A DNA stretch of 64,000 nt from assembly GCA_944368925.1 (NCBI GenBank), contig CALVXG010000007.1:1-64000 (forward strand). Direction: 5' to 3'. Origin of the DNA: an uncultured Clostridia bacterium (GTDB taxonomy: Bacteria; Bacillota; Clostridia; Christensenellales; Borkfalkiaceae). The position numbers were made by a program, and so were the translations under genes. Under the pieces are notes generated by a model, which did not search any database, was not told where the DNA came from, and saw only the letters and a program-made list of their open reading frames with translations. This document shows, in pieces, positions 52,912 to 61,952 of the stretch (position 1 is the stretch's first letter; each line of letters starts with the position of its first letter).

Positions 52912-53823
52912 TTACAGGCTTTCGATGTAGAGGGAAGCGTTGGTTGCGGCGATGGCGCCGTCGGAAACGGCGGTAGAGACCTGCCGAACTGCTTTCGTGC
53001 GGCAGTCGCCCGCCACAAAAACGCCTTCCGTTCCGGTTTTGCAGCTCTCGTCCGCGACGATATAGCCGTCCTTATCCAGATCCGCCACGTTTGTGAAAGC
53101 GGTGTTGTCGGGAACTTGTCCGATCGCCACGAACACCGCGGGGATGTCCTGGCGGCAGAGATTTCCGTCCTTGTCCGTGTACTCGATGCCCGTGAGTTCG
53201 TCTTCGCCGATAAAATCGATCACGCTCGTGTTGGGGCGCACTTCGATGTTTTCTTTGGCGCGCAGTGCCTTTACGAGTCCTGCGTCGCCGAAAAACTTAT
53301 CGAAAAGGGTGTACATATACACTTTTTTGCAGTATCCCGAAAGAAGCAGTGCGTATTGCAGGGCGGAATTGGCGTCGCCGATCACGGCGACTTCGCGGCC
53401 CTTGTAAAAGGGGCCGTCGCACACCGCGCAGTAATAGACGCCCTTGCCGACGAGATCTTCGCGGTCGTGTTTTGTTTTGAGATGCTTGTGCCTGACTCCC
53501 GCCGCGATGATCACGCTTTTAGCAAAGTATTCGTTGTATTCGGTCTTGACCGAAAAGGTTTTGTCCTCGAGTTTTTCGATGTGAACCGCCTTTTCGATCT
53601 CCACTTCTGCGCCGAGCGAAGTGATTTGTTCGAACAGGTTATCCGCAAACGCTTCGCCGCTGATCTCCTTGATGGAAGGGAAGTTTTCCAGCCGCGGGGA
53701 TGTGGCGATCTGTCCGCCCAGGCTGTCGCCTTCCAGAACCAAAACTTTTTTTCCGTTTCTTAAAGCGTAGAGCGCGGAGGTCATGCCTGCCGCGCCCGCT
53801 CCGATGATGATAATATCGTACAT
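52912..53823 (-). CDS. trxB: thioredoxin reductase
   Basis: A 303-residue FAD/NADPH enzyme that reduces thioredoxin- or glutaredoxin-like proteins. It has the FAD motif GAGAAGMTSALYA (about residues 8-20), the redox-active CAVCDG (CATCDG in most), the NADPH motif VIGDANSALQYA and the C-terminal GVFVAGDCRTKAVRQ. It starts 1 bp after the nrdD stop on the same strand, so it is co-transcribed with nrdD. The likely partner is the glutaredoxin-like domain at the end of NrdD. ATG 53823 is used because upstream residues lie within nrdD. Confidence 0.95.
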   Translation of the reverse strand: MYDIIIIGAGAAGMTSALYALRNGKKVLVLEGDSLGGQIATSPRLENFPSIKEISGEAFADNLFEQITSLGAEVEIEKAVHIEKLEDKTFSVKTEYNEYFAKSVIIAAGVRHKHLKTKHDREDLVGKGVYYCAVCDGPFYKGREVAVIGDANSALQYALLLSGYCKKVYMYTLFDKFFGDAGLVKALRAKENIEVRPNTSVIDFIGEDELTGIEYTDKDGNLCRQDIPAVFVAIGQVPDNTAFTNVADLDKDGYIVADESCKTGTEGVFVAGDCRTKAVRQVSTAVSDGAIAATNASLYIESL

Positions 53824-53824
53824 A

Positions 53825-56188
53825 TCAGCCGATGCTCTCAATGTATTTGCGGATCTCGCTCGCGTTGTCGTACGTCTTGAACCCGTCGCCGTCGGGAACC
53901 AGCAGGGAAGGTGCTTTCTTTACGCCGTATTTGCGGGTGGTATCCGCATCCTGTTCGGCGTTGATCACGCGGTATTTCACCCCTGCTTTATCCAGCATCA
54001 TCTTGCTGGTCTTGCAGTTGGGGCAGCCGTCCCGCGTGAACAGCACGGGGCCGTCCAAAGCAGGTGCCGCGCAGCACGCTTCCGCCTTTTCTTCCGCGTG
54101 TTTGTGTCCTTTCAGCGTGGAATGGTTGATATCGTAAACTTTTCTGTCCTTGAATTCCTGCGTTTTGCCGTCGTTCCAGTTCTGTACGGGGCGATAATAT
54201 CCCGTGATGCGGCTGTAAACTTCCGTCTTTTGTCCGCAGTGCGGGCAGGTATACTGTTCTCCCGCAAGATATCCGTGATCTTTGCAGATGGAATAAGTCG
54301 GGGACAGGGTATAGTAAGGGAGTTTGTAGTTGTCCGCGATCTTCTTGACCAGCGAAGCCGCCGCTTTCCAGTCGGGGAGTTTTTCGCCGAGGAATGCGTG
54401 GAATACCGTTCCCGAGGTATAGAGAGTCTGCAGATCGTCCTGAATATCGAGCGCGTCGAAAATGTCTTCCGTGAATCCGACAGGCAGGTGCGAGCTGTTC
54501 GTATAGTAAGGCGTTCCGTTTTCGTTCGCCGTGATGATGTCGGGGAATTGTTCCTTATCGTGTTTCGCAAAGCGGTAGGTCGTCGATTCCGCAGGGGTCG
54601 CTTCAAGGTTGTACAGATCGCCGTACTGTTCCTGGTAATCGGAAAGACGTTCGCGCATATGGTTGAGAACGCGCTTCGTGAATTCCTGCGCTTCGGGATG
54701 TGTCAGATCCTTGCGGAGCCAAGCCGCGTTGAGAGTCGCTTCGTTCATGCCCACCAGACCGATCGTCGAGAAGTGGTTTGCAAAGGTGCCGAGATACCGC
54801 TTCGTGTAGGGGTAAAGCCCTTCTTCGAGCAGTTTTGTGATGACCGTACGCTTTGTTTTGAGCGAACGTGCCGAAATGTCCATCAGACGGTCAAGGCGTG
54901 CAAAGAATTCCTTTTCGTTCTTGCTCTGGTAAGCGATGCGCGGCATATTGATGGTCACAACGCCCACCGAACCCGTGCTTTCGCCGCTTCCGAAATAGCC
55001 GCCCGACTTCTTGCGCAGTTCGCGAAGATCGAGACGCAGACGGCAGCACATACTGCGGATGTCGCTCGGTTCCATATCCGAATTGATATAGTTGGAGAAA
55101 TACGGCGTACCGTATTTGGATGTCATTTCAAACAGCAGACGGTTATTTTCCGTATCCGACCAGTCGAAGTTTTTCGTGATGGAATAGGTCGGGATCGGGT
55201 ACTGGAATCCGCGCCCGTTGGCGTCGCCTTCGATCATGACTTCGATGAACGCTTTGTTCACCATGTCCATTTCTTTCTGGCAGTCTTTGTATTTGAAATT
55301 CTGCGGCTTTCCGCCCACGATCGCGGGGAGTTCGGCGAGGTCGTTCGGGACTGTCCAGTCCAGCGTGATGTTCGAGAACGGTGCCTGCGTACCCCAACGG
55401 CTGGGTGTATTCACGCCGTAAATAAAGGATTCAATGCACTTTTTCGTCTGTTCGTAGGTGAGGTTGTCCTTTTTCACGAACGGTGCAAGATAGGTATCGA
55501 ACGAGGAGAACGCCTGCGCGCCTGCCCATTCGTTCTGCATGATGCCCAGAAAGTTCACCATCTGGTTGCACAGCGTCGCAAGATGGCTCGCCGGCGCCGA
55601 CGTGATTTTGCCGGGGATCCCGCCCAGTCCTTCCTGGATCAGCTGTTTGAGCGACCAGCCTGCGCAGTACCCTGTCAGCATGGAAAGATCGTGGATGTGA
55701 ATGTCCGCATTGCGGTGCGCGTTCGCCACTTCTTCGTCATAAATCTCCGAAAGCCAGTAGTTCGCCGTGATCGCCCCGCTGTTGGAAAGGATCAGTCCGC
55801 CTACGGAGTAGGTGACCGTCGAATTTTCCTTGACGCGCCAGTCCGTCGCTTTTACATAGCTGTTGACAAGCGCTTTGTAATCGAGCATGGTCGATTTCAT
55901 GTTGCGGATCTTCTCCCGCTGTTTGCGGTAGAGGATGTACGTCTTCGCAACGTCCGCATACCCCGCCTGGCTCAAAACGGATTCCACGCTGTCCTGTATG
56001 TCTTCTACGGCGATCTTTCCGTCCTTGATCTTGGGTTCAAAATCCGCCGTTACTTTCAGCGCCAAAAGATCGATGATGCTCGGATGATATTGTTTTTTTA
56101 CAGCGTCAAATGCCTTCGTGATCGCCACCGAGATCTTCTTCAAATCAAATTCTGCGATTGTTCCGTCGCGCTTGATGACCTGATACAT
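53825..56188 (-). CDS. nrdD: anaerobic ribonucleoside-triphosphate reductase with fused glutaredoxin-like domain
   Basis: A 787-residue class III ribonucleotide reductase that makes dNTPs without oxygen. An N-terminal ATP-cone (about 1-95, VIKRDGTIAEFD) is followed by the glycyl-radical barrel, then a zinc region (CKDH...CPHCG) and the radical loop RITGYYRPV (Gly at about 663). The usual protein would end about 30 residues later. Here a further domain (about 712-787) begins with LFTRDGCPNCKTSKMML. It ends with KKAPSLLVPDGDGF, a glutaredoxin/thioredoxin fold with the cis-Pro (APS) region. trxB follows directly and nrdG lies upstream on the same strand. The start has AAGGAGAG. Confidence 0.95.
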   Translation of the reverse strand: MYQVIKRDGTIAEFDLKKISVAITKAFDAVKKQYHPSIIDLLALKVTADFEPKIKDGKIAVEDIQDSVESVLSQAGYADVAKTYILYRKQREKIRNMKSTMLDYKALVNSYVKATDWRVKENSTVTYSVGGLILSNSGAITANYWLSEIYDEEVANAHRNADIHIHDLSMLTGYCAGWSLKQLIQEGLGGIPGKITSAPASHLATLCNQMVNFLGIMQNEWAGAQAFSSFDTYLAPFVKKDNLTYEQTKKCIESFIYGVNTPSRWGTQAPFSNITLDWTVPNDLAELPAIVGGKPQNFKYKDCQKEMDMVNKAFIEVMIEGDANGRGFQYPIPTYSITKNFDWSDTENNRLLFEMTSKYGTPYFSNYINSDMEPSDIRSMCCRLRLDLRELRKKSGGYFGSGESTGSVGVVTINMPRIAYQSKNEKEFFARLDRLMDISARSLKTKRTVITKLLEEGLYPYTKRYLGTFANHFSTIGLVGMNEATLNAAWLRKDLTHPEAQEFTKRVLNHMRERLSDYQEQYGDLYNLEATPAESTTYRFAKHDKEQFPDIITANENGTPYYTNSSHLPVGFTEDIFDALDIQDDLQTLYTSGTVFHAFLGEKLPDWKAAASLVKKIADNYKLPYYTLSPTYSICKDHGYLAGEQYTCPHCGQKTEVYSRITGYYRPVQNWNDGKTQEFKDRKVYDINHSTLKGHKHAEEKAEACCAAPALDGPVLFTRDGCPNCKTSKMMLDKAGVKYRVINAEQDADTTRKYGVKKAPSLLVPDGDGFKTYDNASEIRKYIESIG

Positions 56189-56278
56189 AGTTCTTCTCTC
56201 TCCTTACCCCTTTGTTTAAAGCTACCGTAGTGCGGCAGCCTTTGCCGCGGCTATCTTTGTTTTAGCGGGTCGAGTTTC

Positions 56279-56307
56279 ATTATAGCACTCCTTTCTGTAT
56301 ATGTCAA
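56279..56307 (-). promoter_or_regulatory. nrdD promoter
   Basis: TTGACA (56302-56307), 17 bp, TATAAT (56279-56284) on the minus strand, giving a leader of about 85 nt. Confidence 0.88.
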
Positions 56308-56314
56308 TAGGTTA

Positions 56315-56363
56315 AGACAAGATATTGTATTTATTTTTTTTCTATATATACAATATATAGTAT
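56315..56363 (-). promoter_or_regulatory. two NrdR boxes upstream of nrdD
   Basis: ATACAATATATAGTAT (56348-56363) matches the NrdR consensus ACACWATATATWGTGT at 14 of 16 positions, and AGACAAGATATTGTAT (56315-56330) at 13 of 16. Starts are 33 bp apart, close to three helical turns, as expected for paired NrdR boxes. They lie just upstream of the -35 box. Confidence 0.78.
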
Positions 56364-56383
56364 TTTGTTGAAAAATGCAAAAA

Positions 56384-56427
56384 CGGCGCAAGGGATGCAA
56401 AAACGGTATGTCTGCACCCTTGCGCCG
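56384..56427 (-). terminator. nrdG terminator
   Basis: The stem CGGCGCAAGGG / complement (56384-56427) is followed on the minus strand by TTTTTGCATTTTTC. Further GC-rich hairpins (56441-56472, 56538-56580, 56590-56608) lie between nrdG and this site. Confidence 0.75.
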
Positions 56428-56611
56428 CGAAATTCTGCCCGCGCTCTCCCCGCATTGGTGTGGGGAGAGCGCTTGTTTTTCCGCTCCCGCGCGGTTTTCG
56501 GGAACGGAGCTGTTCTTTTTTTTTCGTCCCGCGTTGTGCCGCCCAGCCGCTCCGCATCGGCGGGGCGGCTGGGCGGCACGATTTATTTTCGCCCTGCGGG
56601 GCAGGGCGGCA

Positions 56612-57298
56612 TTATTCTTCGCCGCGGATGAGAACGCTCGGGATAAAGGGTTTCACAAGCTGTTTAAAGGCCTGCATCTGCGCGTCGGAGCAGGGGGAGA
56701 GGCTGCGGCAGAGCACGGCGTCGCTGTCGCGGAAGTTCTGCAAAAAGTAGCGTTTTGCGCCGCGCAGCCATTGCCCGATGCGGATAAAATCTTCGCCTTT
56801 GTGCAATTCTTTGACGACCGTTGTGCGGAATTCGTAGCGAACGGTATCGGAAAGGAGAAATTCGGCGCTCTCGAAGACGGCGTCCATGTTGACTTTCACG
56901 CCCGCCGTTTTTTCGTAGTTCTGCGGCGAATTTTTAATGTCCATGGCGACAAAATCGACGAGTTTGTCGCGGCAGAGCTCTTTCAGCCTTGCGGGAAAGG
57001 CGCCGTTCGTGTCCAGCTTGACGGCATACCCGAGCGCTTTGATGTCCGCAAGCAGGGCGGGCGTGTCCGCCTGCAGGAGGGGTTCGCCGCCCGAAACGCA
57101 TACCCCGTCCAAAATTCCCTTGCGCTTTTTTAAAAAAGCCAAAAGCTCGTCGCGCGCAACGTCGCCTTCGCCGCCTTTGAGGATCTCCCCGTTCTGGCAG
57201 AAAGGACAGCGGAAGTTGCATCCGCGCAGAAAAACCGTGCAAGCCACTTTGCCGGGAAAATCCAGAAGGGTGGTTTTTTGCAGTCCTGCAATGGTCAT
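56612..57298 (-). CDS. nrdG: anaerobic NTP reductase activating protein (NrdG, radical SAM)
   Basis: A 228-residue radical-SAM activase that puts the glycyl radical on NrdD. The [4Fe-4S] motif is CNFRCPFC (about residues 26-33), preceded by LLDFPGKVACTVFLRG, which fits the NrdG2 (TIGR02495-type) branch rather than the short classical NrdG. SGGEPLLQ and the later YEFRTTVVKELH follow the fold. ATG 57298 is used, preceded by GGAGGAAGC; the frame extends upstream without a site. It lies 420 bp upstream of the nrdD promoter and is transcribed separately in the same direction. Confidence 0.92.
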   Translation of the reverse strand: MTIAGLQKTTLLDFPGKVACTVFLRGCNFRCPFCQNGEILKGGEGDVARDELLAFLKKRKGILDGVCVSGGEPLLQADTPALLADIKALGYAVKLDTNGAFPARLKELCRDKLVDFVAMDIKNSPQNYEKTAGVKVNMDAVFESAEFLLSDTVRYEFRTTVVKELHKGEDFIRIGQWLRGAKRYFLQNFRDSDAVLCRSLSPCSDAQMQAFKQLVKPFIPSVLIRGEE

Positions 57299-57470
57299 GT
57301 TTGCTTCCTCCGTTTTCGGTTGTGAACTTGCGCAACCGGAACATTTTTTTATAGTATACACCGCGGCGCGGGAAAAGTAAATCTTTTTGCGTCGGGAGAA
57401 AAGAGCAGGCTTCACGATTTTTTCATAAAAAATTCACGTATTCGGTGGTATCCTTTTAGTAAAAAGGTGT

Positions 57471-57476
57471 TATAAT
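57471..57476 (+). promoter_or_regulatory. -10 box of the HtrA-like gene
   Basis: TATAAT at 57471-57476, 31 bp before the start codon. I see no good -35 at 16-18 bp, so an activator or another sigma factor may be involved. Confidence 0.5.
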
Positions 57477-57507
57477 AGGGCTATCAAAAAAAGCGGAGAT
57501 GAGATGT

Positions 57508-58965
57508 ATGAAACGGCTGACAAAAACTGTTTTGACGGTGCTGGCGGTGATGGTGCTGGCATTTGCTCTGGTTCTTGCGGGTTGTTCGGGGGAAACGGTA
57601 TCGGTAAAGGATATCCGAAAGACGTCTTCCGGGACGGACGGCGACGTGTACACGATCTATTATACGGACGGGACGTCGTCGACGATCACGCTTGCGGGGA
57701 CGGCGGACGAAGTGACGGCGCAGGAGCTTTACGAATATTACAAAGAGGTCTATAATGAGGATCTCACGTACGACGAATTTCTGAAAAAATATCTTGCGGA
57801 GCCTACGGACAACGCGTCGGTGATCGGTGCGTGTCTGCAACCGGCGGTGAAGATCTACACGGAGTTTGTAGAGAAGACGACGATGGAAGACTGGATGAGC
57901 GGGAACCGTAAGGAGAACAAGGTAGCGCTGTACACGGGATCGGGCGTGCTGTACCAGATGCAGGACGACTATACGTATATCATCACGAATTACCACGTGG
58001 TATACGATGCGAACGTGGCGTCGGCGAACGGCGGGAACATGGCGCGCAAGATTATCTGCTATCTTTACGGAAGCGAGGGAACTTATTCCAGCCAGGGGAT
58101 GGATTCGGACGGACTGGCCGTCTACGATTACGGCGCGTACGGGATCGAATGCGAGTATGTGGGCGGATCGATCTCCAACGACATTGCGGTGATCCGTGCG
58201 AAGACGGAAGACATCACGGCGATCAATCCCGAAGCGACGACGGCGGAATTTGCGAGCGAATACCATGTGGGCGAGACGGCGATCGCGATCGGCAACCCCG
58301 AAGGGGAAGGCATCAGCGTGACGGAAGGGATCGTCAGCGTGGACAACGAATATATCAACCTGCAGATCGACAACGTGGTGCGTTCGTACCGGTCTTTGCG
58401 TATCGATACGGCGATCTACGGCGGAAATTCGGGCGGCGGGCTGTTCAATCTGAAAGGCGAACTGATCGGCATCACCAACGCGGGCAACACCACCGATCAG
58501 AACATCAACTACGCGGTTCCGCTGGAAATCGCGAAGGGCACGGCGGACAATATCCTGCATTACTATTTCGGAAACGGCGAGAATGTAGGCTACGGCATCA
58601 AATTGGGAGTGCAGGTCGTGTCGCAGAATTCGAAGTACGTTTACGACAAAGCGAGCGGCTACGGCACCATCGAAGAGGAGATCGTCGTCGATTCGGTCAA
58701 TTCCGGGTCGATCGCAAAGAGCATGGCACTCGAACTCAACGATGTGCTCAAAACGCTGAACATCCGCACCAAGAGCGGAGAGACGCGCGAAGTGGAACTC
58801 AACCGCAACTTCAACATTTCGGATGCCATTCTCACCATCCGCGCGGGCGATACCATTTCCTTCAGCATCGTGCGCGGGGGCGAGACGACGGTGTCCGCAG
58901 AATATACGGTCAAAGAATCCGATCTCGTGGAGCTGGATACCCTGTACACGTCCAACAAGGCATAA
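57508..58965 (+). CDS. HtrA/DegP-like serine protease, lipoprotein
   Basis: A 485-residue surface-anchored trypsin-like protease, probably a quality-control enzyme. The lipoprotein signal ends in LAGC (Cys26). A segment of about 100 residues with a possible small helical domain (DEVTAQELYEYYKEVYNEDLTYDEFLKKYL) precedes the protease. Catalytic residues are His163 (TNYHVV), Asp225 (SNDIAVI) and Ser308 (GGNSGGG). A C-terminal PDZ-like region (about 360-475) follows. ATG 57508 has GGAG at 9 nt; an in-frame ATG at 57499 overlaps that site. Usual HtrA proteins have a TM anchor, so the lipoprotein form is worth noting. Confidence 0.9.
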   Translation: MKRLTKTVLTVLAVMVLAFALVLAGCSGETVSVKDIRKTSSGTDGDVYTIYYTDGTSSTITLAGTADEVTAQELYEYYKEVYNEDLTYDEFLKKYLAEPTDNASVIGACLQPAVKIYTEFVEKTTMEDWMSGNRKENKVALYTGSGVLYQMQDDYTYIITNYHVVYDANVASANGGNMARKIICYLYGSEGTYSSQGMDSDGLAVYDYGAYGIECEYVGGSISNDIAVIRAKTEDITAINPEATTAEFASEYHVGETAIAIGNPEGEGISVTEGIVSVDNEYINLQIDNVVRSYRSLRIDTAIYGGNSGGGLFNLKGELIGITNAGNTTDQNINYAVPLEIAKGTADNILHYYFGNGENVGYGIKLGVQVVSQNSKYVYDKASGYGTIEEEIVVDSVNSGSIAKSMALELNDVLKTLNIRTKSGETREVELNRNFNISDAILTIRAGDTISFSIVRGGETTVSAEYTVKESDLVELDTLYTSNKA

Positions 58966-58974
58966 CGGCAGATA

Positions 58975-59010
58975 TTCCGCACACGCGCTGCGTGTGCGGA
59001 AAATTATTTT
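58975..59010 (+). terminator. protease gene terminator
   Basis: The stem TTCCGCACACGC / complement (58975-59001) is followed by AATTATTTTTTG. Confidence 0.85.
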
Positions 59011-59055
59011 TTGTAGGACGTCACCGCATTTTTTCGGCGAAAACGTTTGAAAAGA

Positions 59056-59098
59056 GGGGCGGGGCGCGCAGAATTTTCTGCACGCCCCGCCCCTTTTG
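59056..59098 (+). terminator. second terminator after the protease gene
   Basis: A GC-rich stem (GGGGCGGGGCG with complement, 59056-59093) is followed by TTTTGAAT. Confidence 0.7.
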
Positions 59099-59103
59099 AA
59101 TAT

Positions 59104-59150
59104 TAAAAAAACGCGCAAACCCTTGTTTCGGAACAGGGGTTTGCGCGCGT
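59104..59150 (-). terminator. membrane pyrophosphatase terminator
   Basis: The stem ACGCGCAAACCCTTGTTT / near-complement (59111-59150) is followed on the minus strand by TTTTTTTAA. Confidence 0.87.
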
Positions 59151-59175
59151 TTGCGTCAAAGTCACAAGGCGAGAA

Positions 59176-61260
59176 TCAGAGCAAGCCGATGGTGAGGATG
59201 ACCTGTGCAAAGACGATGGCGACGACAGAGATGAGTTTGATGAGAATATTGATGGAAGGGCCGGAAGTGTCCTTGAAGGGGTCGCCGACGGTATCGCCGA
59301 TGACGGCGGCCTTATGGGCAGGGCTGCCTTTTCCGCCGAAGTTTCCGTCCTCGATGAATTTTTTGGCGTTGTCCCAGGCGCCGCCGCTGTTGCTCATGAA
59401 GACGGCGAGAAGAAATCCCGTGACGGAGGAGCCGAGCAAGAGGCCCATGACACCGTTGGCGCCGAGGAAGAAGCCTGCGACAAGAGGTGAGAGAACGGCG
59501 ATGACGGCGGGGAGAATCATTTGTTTTTGAGCGGACTTTGTGCAGATGGTGACGCAATTTTTGTAATCGGGTTCGCTTGTGCCGAGCAAGATCCCTTTAT
59601 TGCGGGCGAATTGTGCGCGCACTTCGAGGACGACGCGCTGGGCGCTCTTTCCGACGGCGGACATGGTGAGGGCGGAGAAGAGGAAGGGGAGCATGGCGCC
59701 TACGAACACGCCGACGAGGACGACGGGGTTCGTGACGGAAAGGGAGAACTGAAAGTCGAGGCCGTTCTGGGCGACGAGGGACTGTACCTGGACGTAGAAC
59801 GAGGAGAGCAGTGCGAGGGCGGTGAGCATGGCGGAGCCGATGGCGAAGCCTTTGCCCGTGGCGGCGGTGGTATTGCCGAGGGAGTCGAGGGCGTCGGTGC
59901 GTCGGCGGACGGTTTCGTCCATGCCGGACATTTGGGCGATGCCGCCCGCGTTGTCGGCGACGGGGCCGTAGGCGTCGGTGGAGAGTGTGATGCCGAGGGT
60001 AGAGAGCATACCGACGGCGGCGATGCCGATGCCGAACATGCCGTATTCGCTGCCTCCGAGGGCGTAGTAAGAGCCGAGGACGGCGGCGGCGATGATGAGG
60101 ACGGGCGCGAGGGTGGAGAGCATGCCGAGGGCGGTGCCGTTGATGATGACGGGGCCTGCGCCGCTCTGCGCGGCTTCGGCGAGTTTTCGGGTCGCGGAAT
60201 AGGAAGCGCTGGTGAAAAGCTCGGTAAAGAAGCCGATGAGCACGCCTGCGGCGAGACCGATGAGTACGGGAATAATGACGAGAGGGTAGCCGACTGCCCA
60301 AAGGAAGAGGGCGGACGCGGCGGCGGTGGCGGCGGCGGCGAACCAGGTGCCCGCGCGCAGGGCGCGCAGGAGCTGTTTTTGGCCTGCGCCTTCTTTGGTG
60401 CGGACGAAGAAGGTTCCTATGACGGAGAAGACGATGCCGATGGCGGCGATCCCGAGGGGAATGAGCGCGCCGAAAAATTCGAGACCCGCGGCGACGCCGA
60501 GTGCCATGGACGAGAGGAGGGAGCCGACGTACGATTCATAGAGGTCTGCGCCCATGCCTGCGACGTCTCCGACGTTGTCTCCGACGTTGTCGGCGATGAC
60601 GGCGGGGTTGCGGCAGTCGTCTTCGGGGATATTTTCTTCGACTTTCCCGACGAGGTCTGCGCCGACGTCGGCGGCTTTGGTGAAGATGCCGCCCCCGACG
60701 CGCGCAAAGAGCGCCATGCAGGATGCGCCCATGCCGAAGGTGATCATGTTGGTGGAGATAAAGGCGGCTTCGGTGAGGGCGGAATCGGAGAGGGCGTAAA
60801 AGCCTTTGAGAATAAAATACCAGATGGAGAGGTCGCAAAGCCCGAGGCCGACCACGACGAGGCCCATGACGCTTCCTGCGGAAAAGGCGGCGCGCAGTCC
60901 CTTATTGAGGCTGTTTTGGGCGGCGGTGGCGGTGCGGGCGTTGGCGGCGGTGGCGATCTTCATGCCCAAAAAGCCCGAAAGTCCGGAGAAGAAACCGCCG
61001 GTGAGGAATGCGAAGGGCATGAACGGCCCTACGAATCCGACGAGGGCGAGAATGCCCAAGAGTATAAAAACGCAAGCAAAAAAGACGGCAACCACGATGT
61101 ATTGCCGTTTCAAAAAGGCGTTGGCGCCTTTGCGTATGATCGCGGCAATGCCTTTGGTCTGTTCGCCTTCGGGCATTTTGAGAACTTTCCGAGCAAAAAC
61201 GAGCGCGAAAAGGAGCGCCAGCACGGCGGCGCCGGGTGCGATCAGAATCGCATATTCCAT
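59176..61260 (-). CDS. hppA: membrane-bound ion-pumping pyrophosphatase
   Basis: A 694-residue integral membrane pump that couples pyrophosphate hydrolysis to H+ or Na+ transport. About 16 TM helices. The substrate motifs are [38 protein letters not shown] (about 195-235) and NAGGIAQM with [12 protein letters not shown]. Ala rather than Lys in GNTTAA points to the K+-dependent class. [13 protein letters not shown] near the C-terminus is conserved. Whether it pumps Na+ or H+ cannot be decided here. ATG 61260 has GGGGGA upstream; the frame before it is repeat DNA. Confidence 0.95.
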   Translation of the reverse strand: MEYAILIAPGAAVLALLFALVFARKVLKMPEGEQTKGIAAIIRKGANAFLKRQYIVVAVFFACVFILLGILALVGFVGPFMPFAFLTGGFFSGLSGFLGMKIATAANARTATAAQNSLNKGLRAAFSAGSVMGLVVVGLGLCDLSIWYFILKGFYALSDSALTEAAFISTNMITFGMGASCMALFARVGGGIFTKAADVGADLVGKVEENIPEDDCRNPAVIADNVGDNVGDVAGMGADLYESYVGSLLSSMALGVAAGLEFFGALIPLGIAAIGIVFSVIGTFFVRTKEGAGQKQLLRALRAGTWFAAAATAAASALFLWAVGYPLVIIPVLIGLAAGVLIGFFTELFTSASYSATRKLAEAAQSGAGPVIINGTALGMLSTLAPVLIIAAAVLGSYYALGGSEYGMFGIGIAAVGMLSTLGITLSTDAYGPVADNAGGIAQMSGMDETVRRRTDALDSLGNTTAATGKGFAIGSAMLTALALLSSFYVQVQSLVAQNGLDFQFSLSVTNPVVLVGVFVGAMLPFLFSALTMSAVGKSAQRVVLEVRAQFARNKGILLGTSEPDYKNCVTICTKSAQKQMILPAVIAVLSPLVAGFFLGANGVMGLLLGSSVTGFLLAVFMSNSGGAWDNAKKFIEDGNFGGKGSPAHKAAVIGDTVGDPFKDTSGPSINILIKLISVVAIVFAQVILTIGLL

Positions 61261-61400
61261 TGTTTCCCCCTTCAAAGCGGGCAAATTTTTTTCGTTCGGG
61301 AAAAAAATTGCGCTTTTTTTAATAATACCATGAAAAAACCGACAGGTCAATACCTGTTCAGATTTTTTTGCCGAAAGGTTTTTAAATCTCGCCGCGCGGG

Positions 61401-61486
61401 GCAAATTTTTGCCCCGCGCGGCGCAAATTTTTGCCCCGCGCGGCGCAAATAATGCCGCCATCGGTGCAAATAACGCTGCCATCGGC
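61401..61486. repeat. 21/22-bp tandem repeat, four copies
   Basis: Two 22-bp units of GCAAATTTTTGCCCCGCGCG(GC) (61401 and 61423) are followed by two 21-bp relatives (GCAAATAAYGCYGCCATCGGY, 61445 and 61466). The first two are also able to pair as hairpins. Confidence 0.8.
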
Positions 61487-61523
61487 GCGAAAAACGCATA
61501 AAATCACGTTTTATCCGCAAAAG

Positions 61524-61555
61524 TTCCCTCGCGACTTTGTTCCCTCGCGACTTTG
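61524..61555. repeat. 16-bp direct repeat, two exact copies
   Basis: TTCCCTCGCGACTTTG occurs at 61524-61539 and 61540-61555, with a partial third copy (CTCCCGCGCGG) after it. Confidence 0.75.
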
Positions 61556-61876
61556 CTCCCGCGCGGCTTCTCTCCCGCATCGTCATCGGGTTGCTTTTGC
61601 AATCGGCTGTGCGAATTTTTCACAGTTTGCGCAAAGCGGGGTGCCGCTATACTTTCAGGGCAGGACGGTTTTTTTAAGATTGTATGCGCGGCGCATAAAA
61701 ATTGTGCGTTGTCTCGGATTTGTGGGTACGTGTTGCAAAAAATTCTGCAAAAGCGGGCAAACTGATGGCAAAACGGCGGCGGGTTGCTCATGAGGGAGGG
61801 GGCGTTTCGCGGGCAAAAAAGAGAAGGGGCGGGAAACAGCGCGGATTAAAAGGCGGGAAAGGGAGGTCGGAACGTT
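61556..61876. other. gene-free stretch
   Basis: About 320 bp without a credible gene or strong hairpin, becoming purine-rich toward the next promoter. Confidence 0.4.
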
Positions 61877-61904
61877 TTGAAAAAGCTGCGGGATATGGTA
61901 TAAT
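61877..61904 (+). promoter_or_regulatory. promoter of DUF2156-GNAT gene
   Basis: TTGAAA (61877-61882), 16 bp, TATAAT (61899-61904), 48 bp before the start codon. Confidence 0.78.
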
Positions 61905-61952
61905 GGCAGGGAAGAAAAGGAGAGCCGCGAGGGAGCGGGCTATGAGGAGCGT

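Noticed and set aside
59521..61452. A 643-residue plus-strand frame opposite the membrane pyrophosphatase gene
   Set aside because: It is the antisense shadow of hppA: Gly/Asp/Glu-rich with no domain, while the minus strand has all pyrophosphatase motifs.
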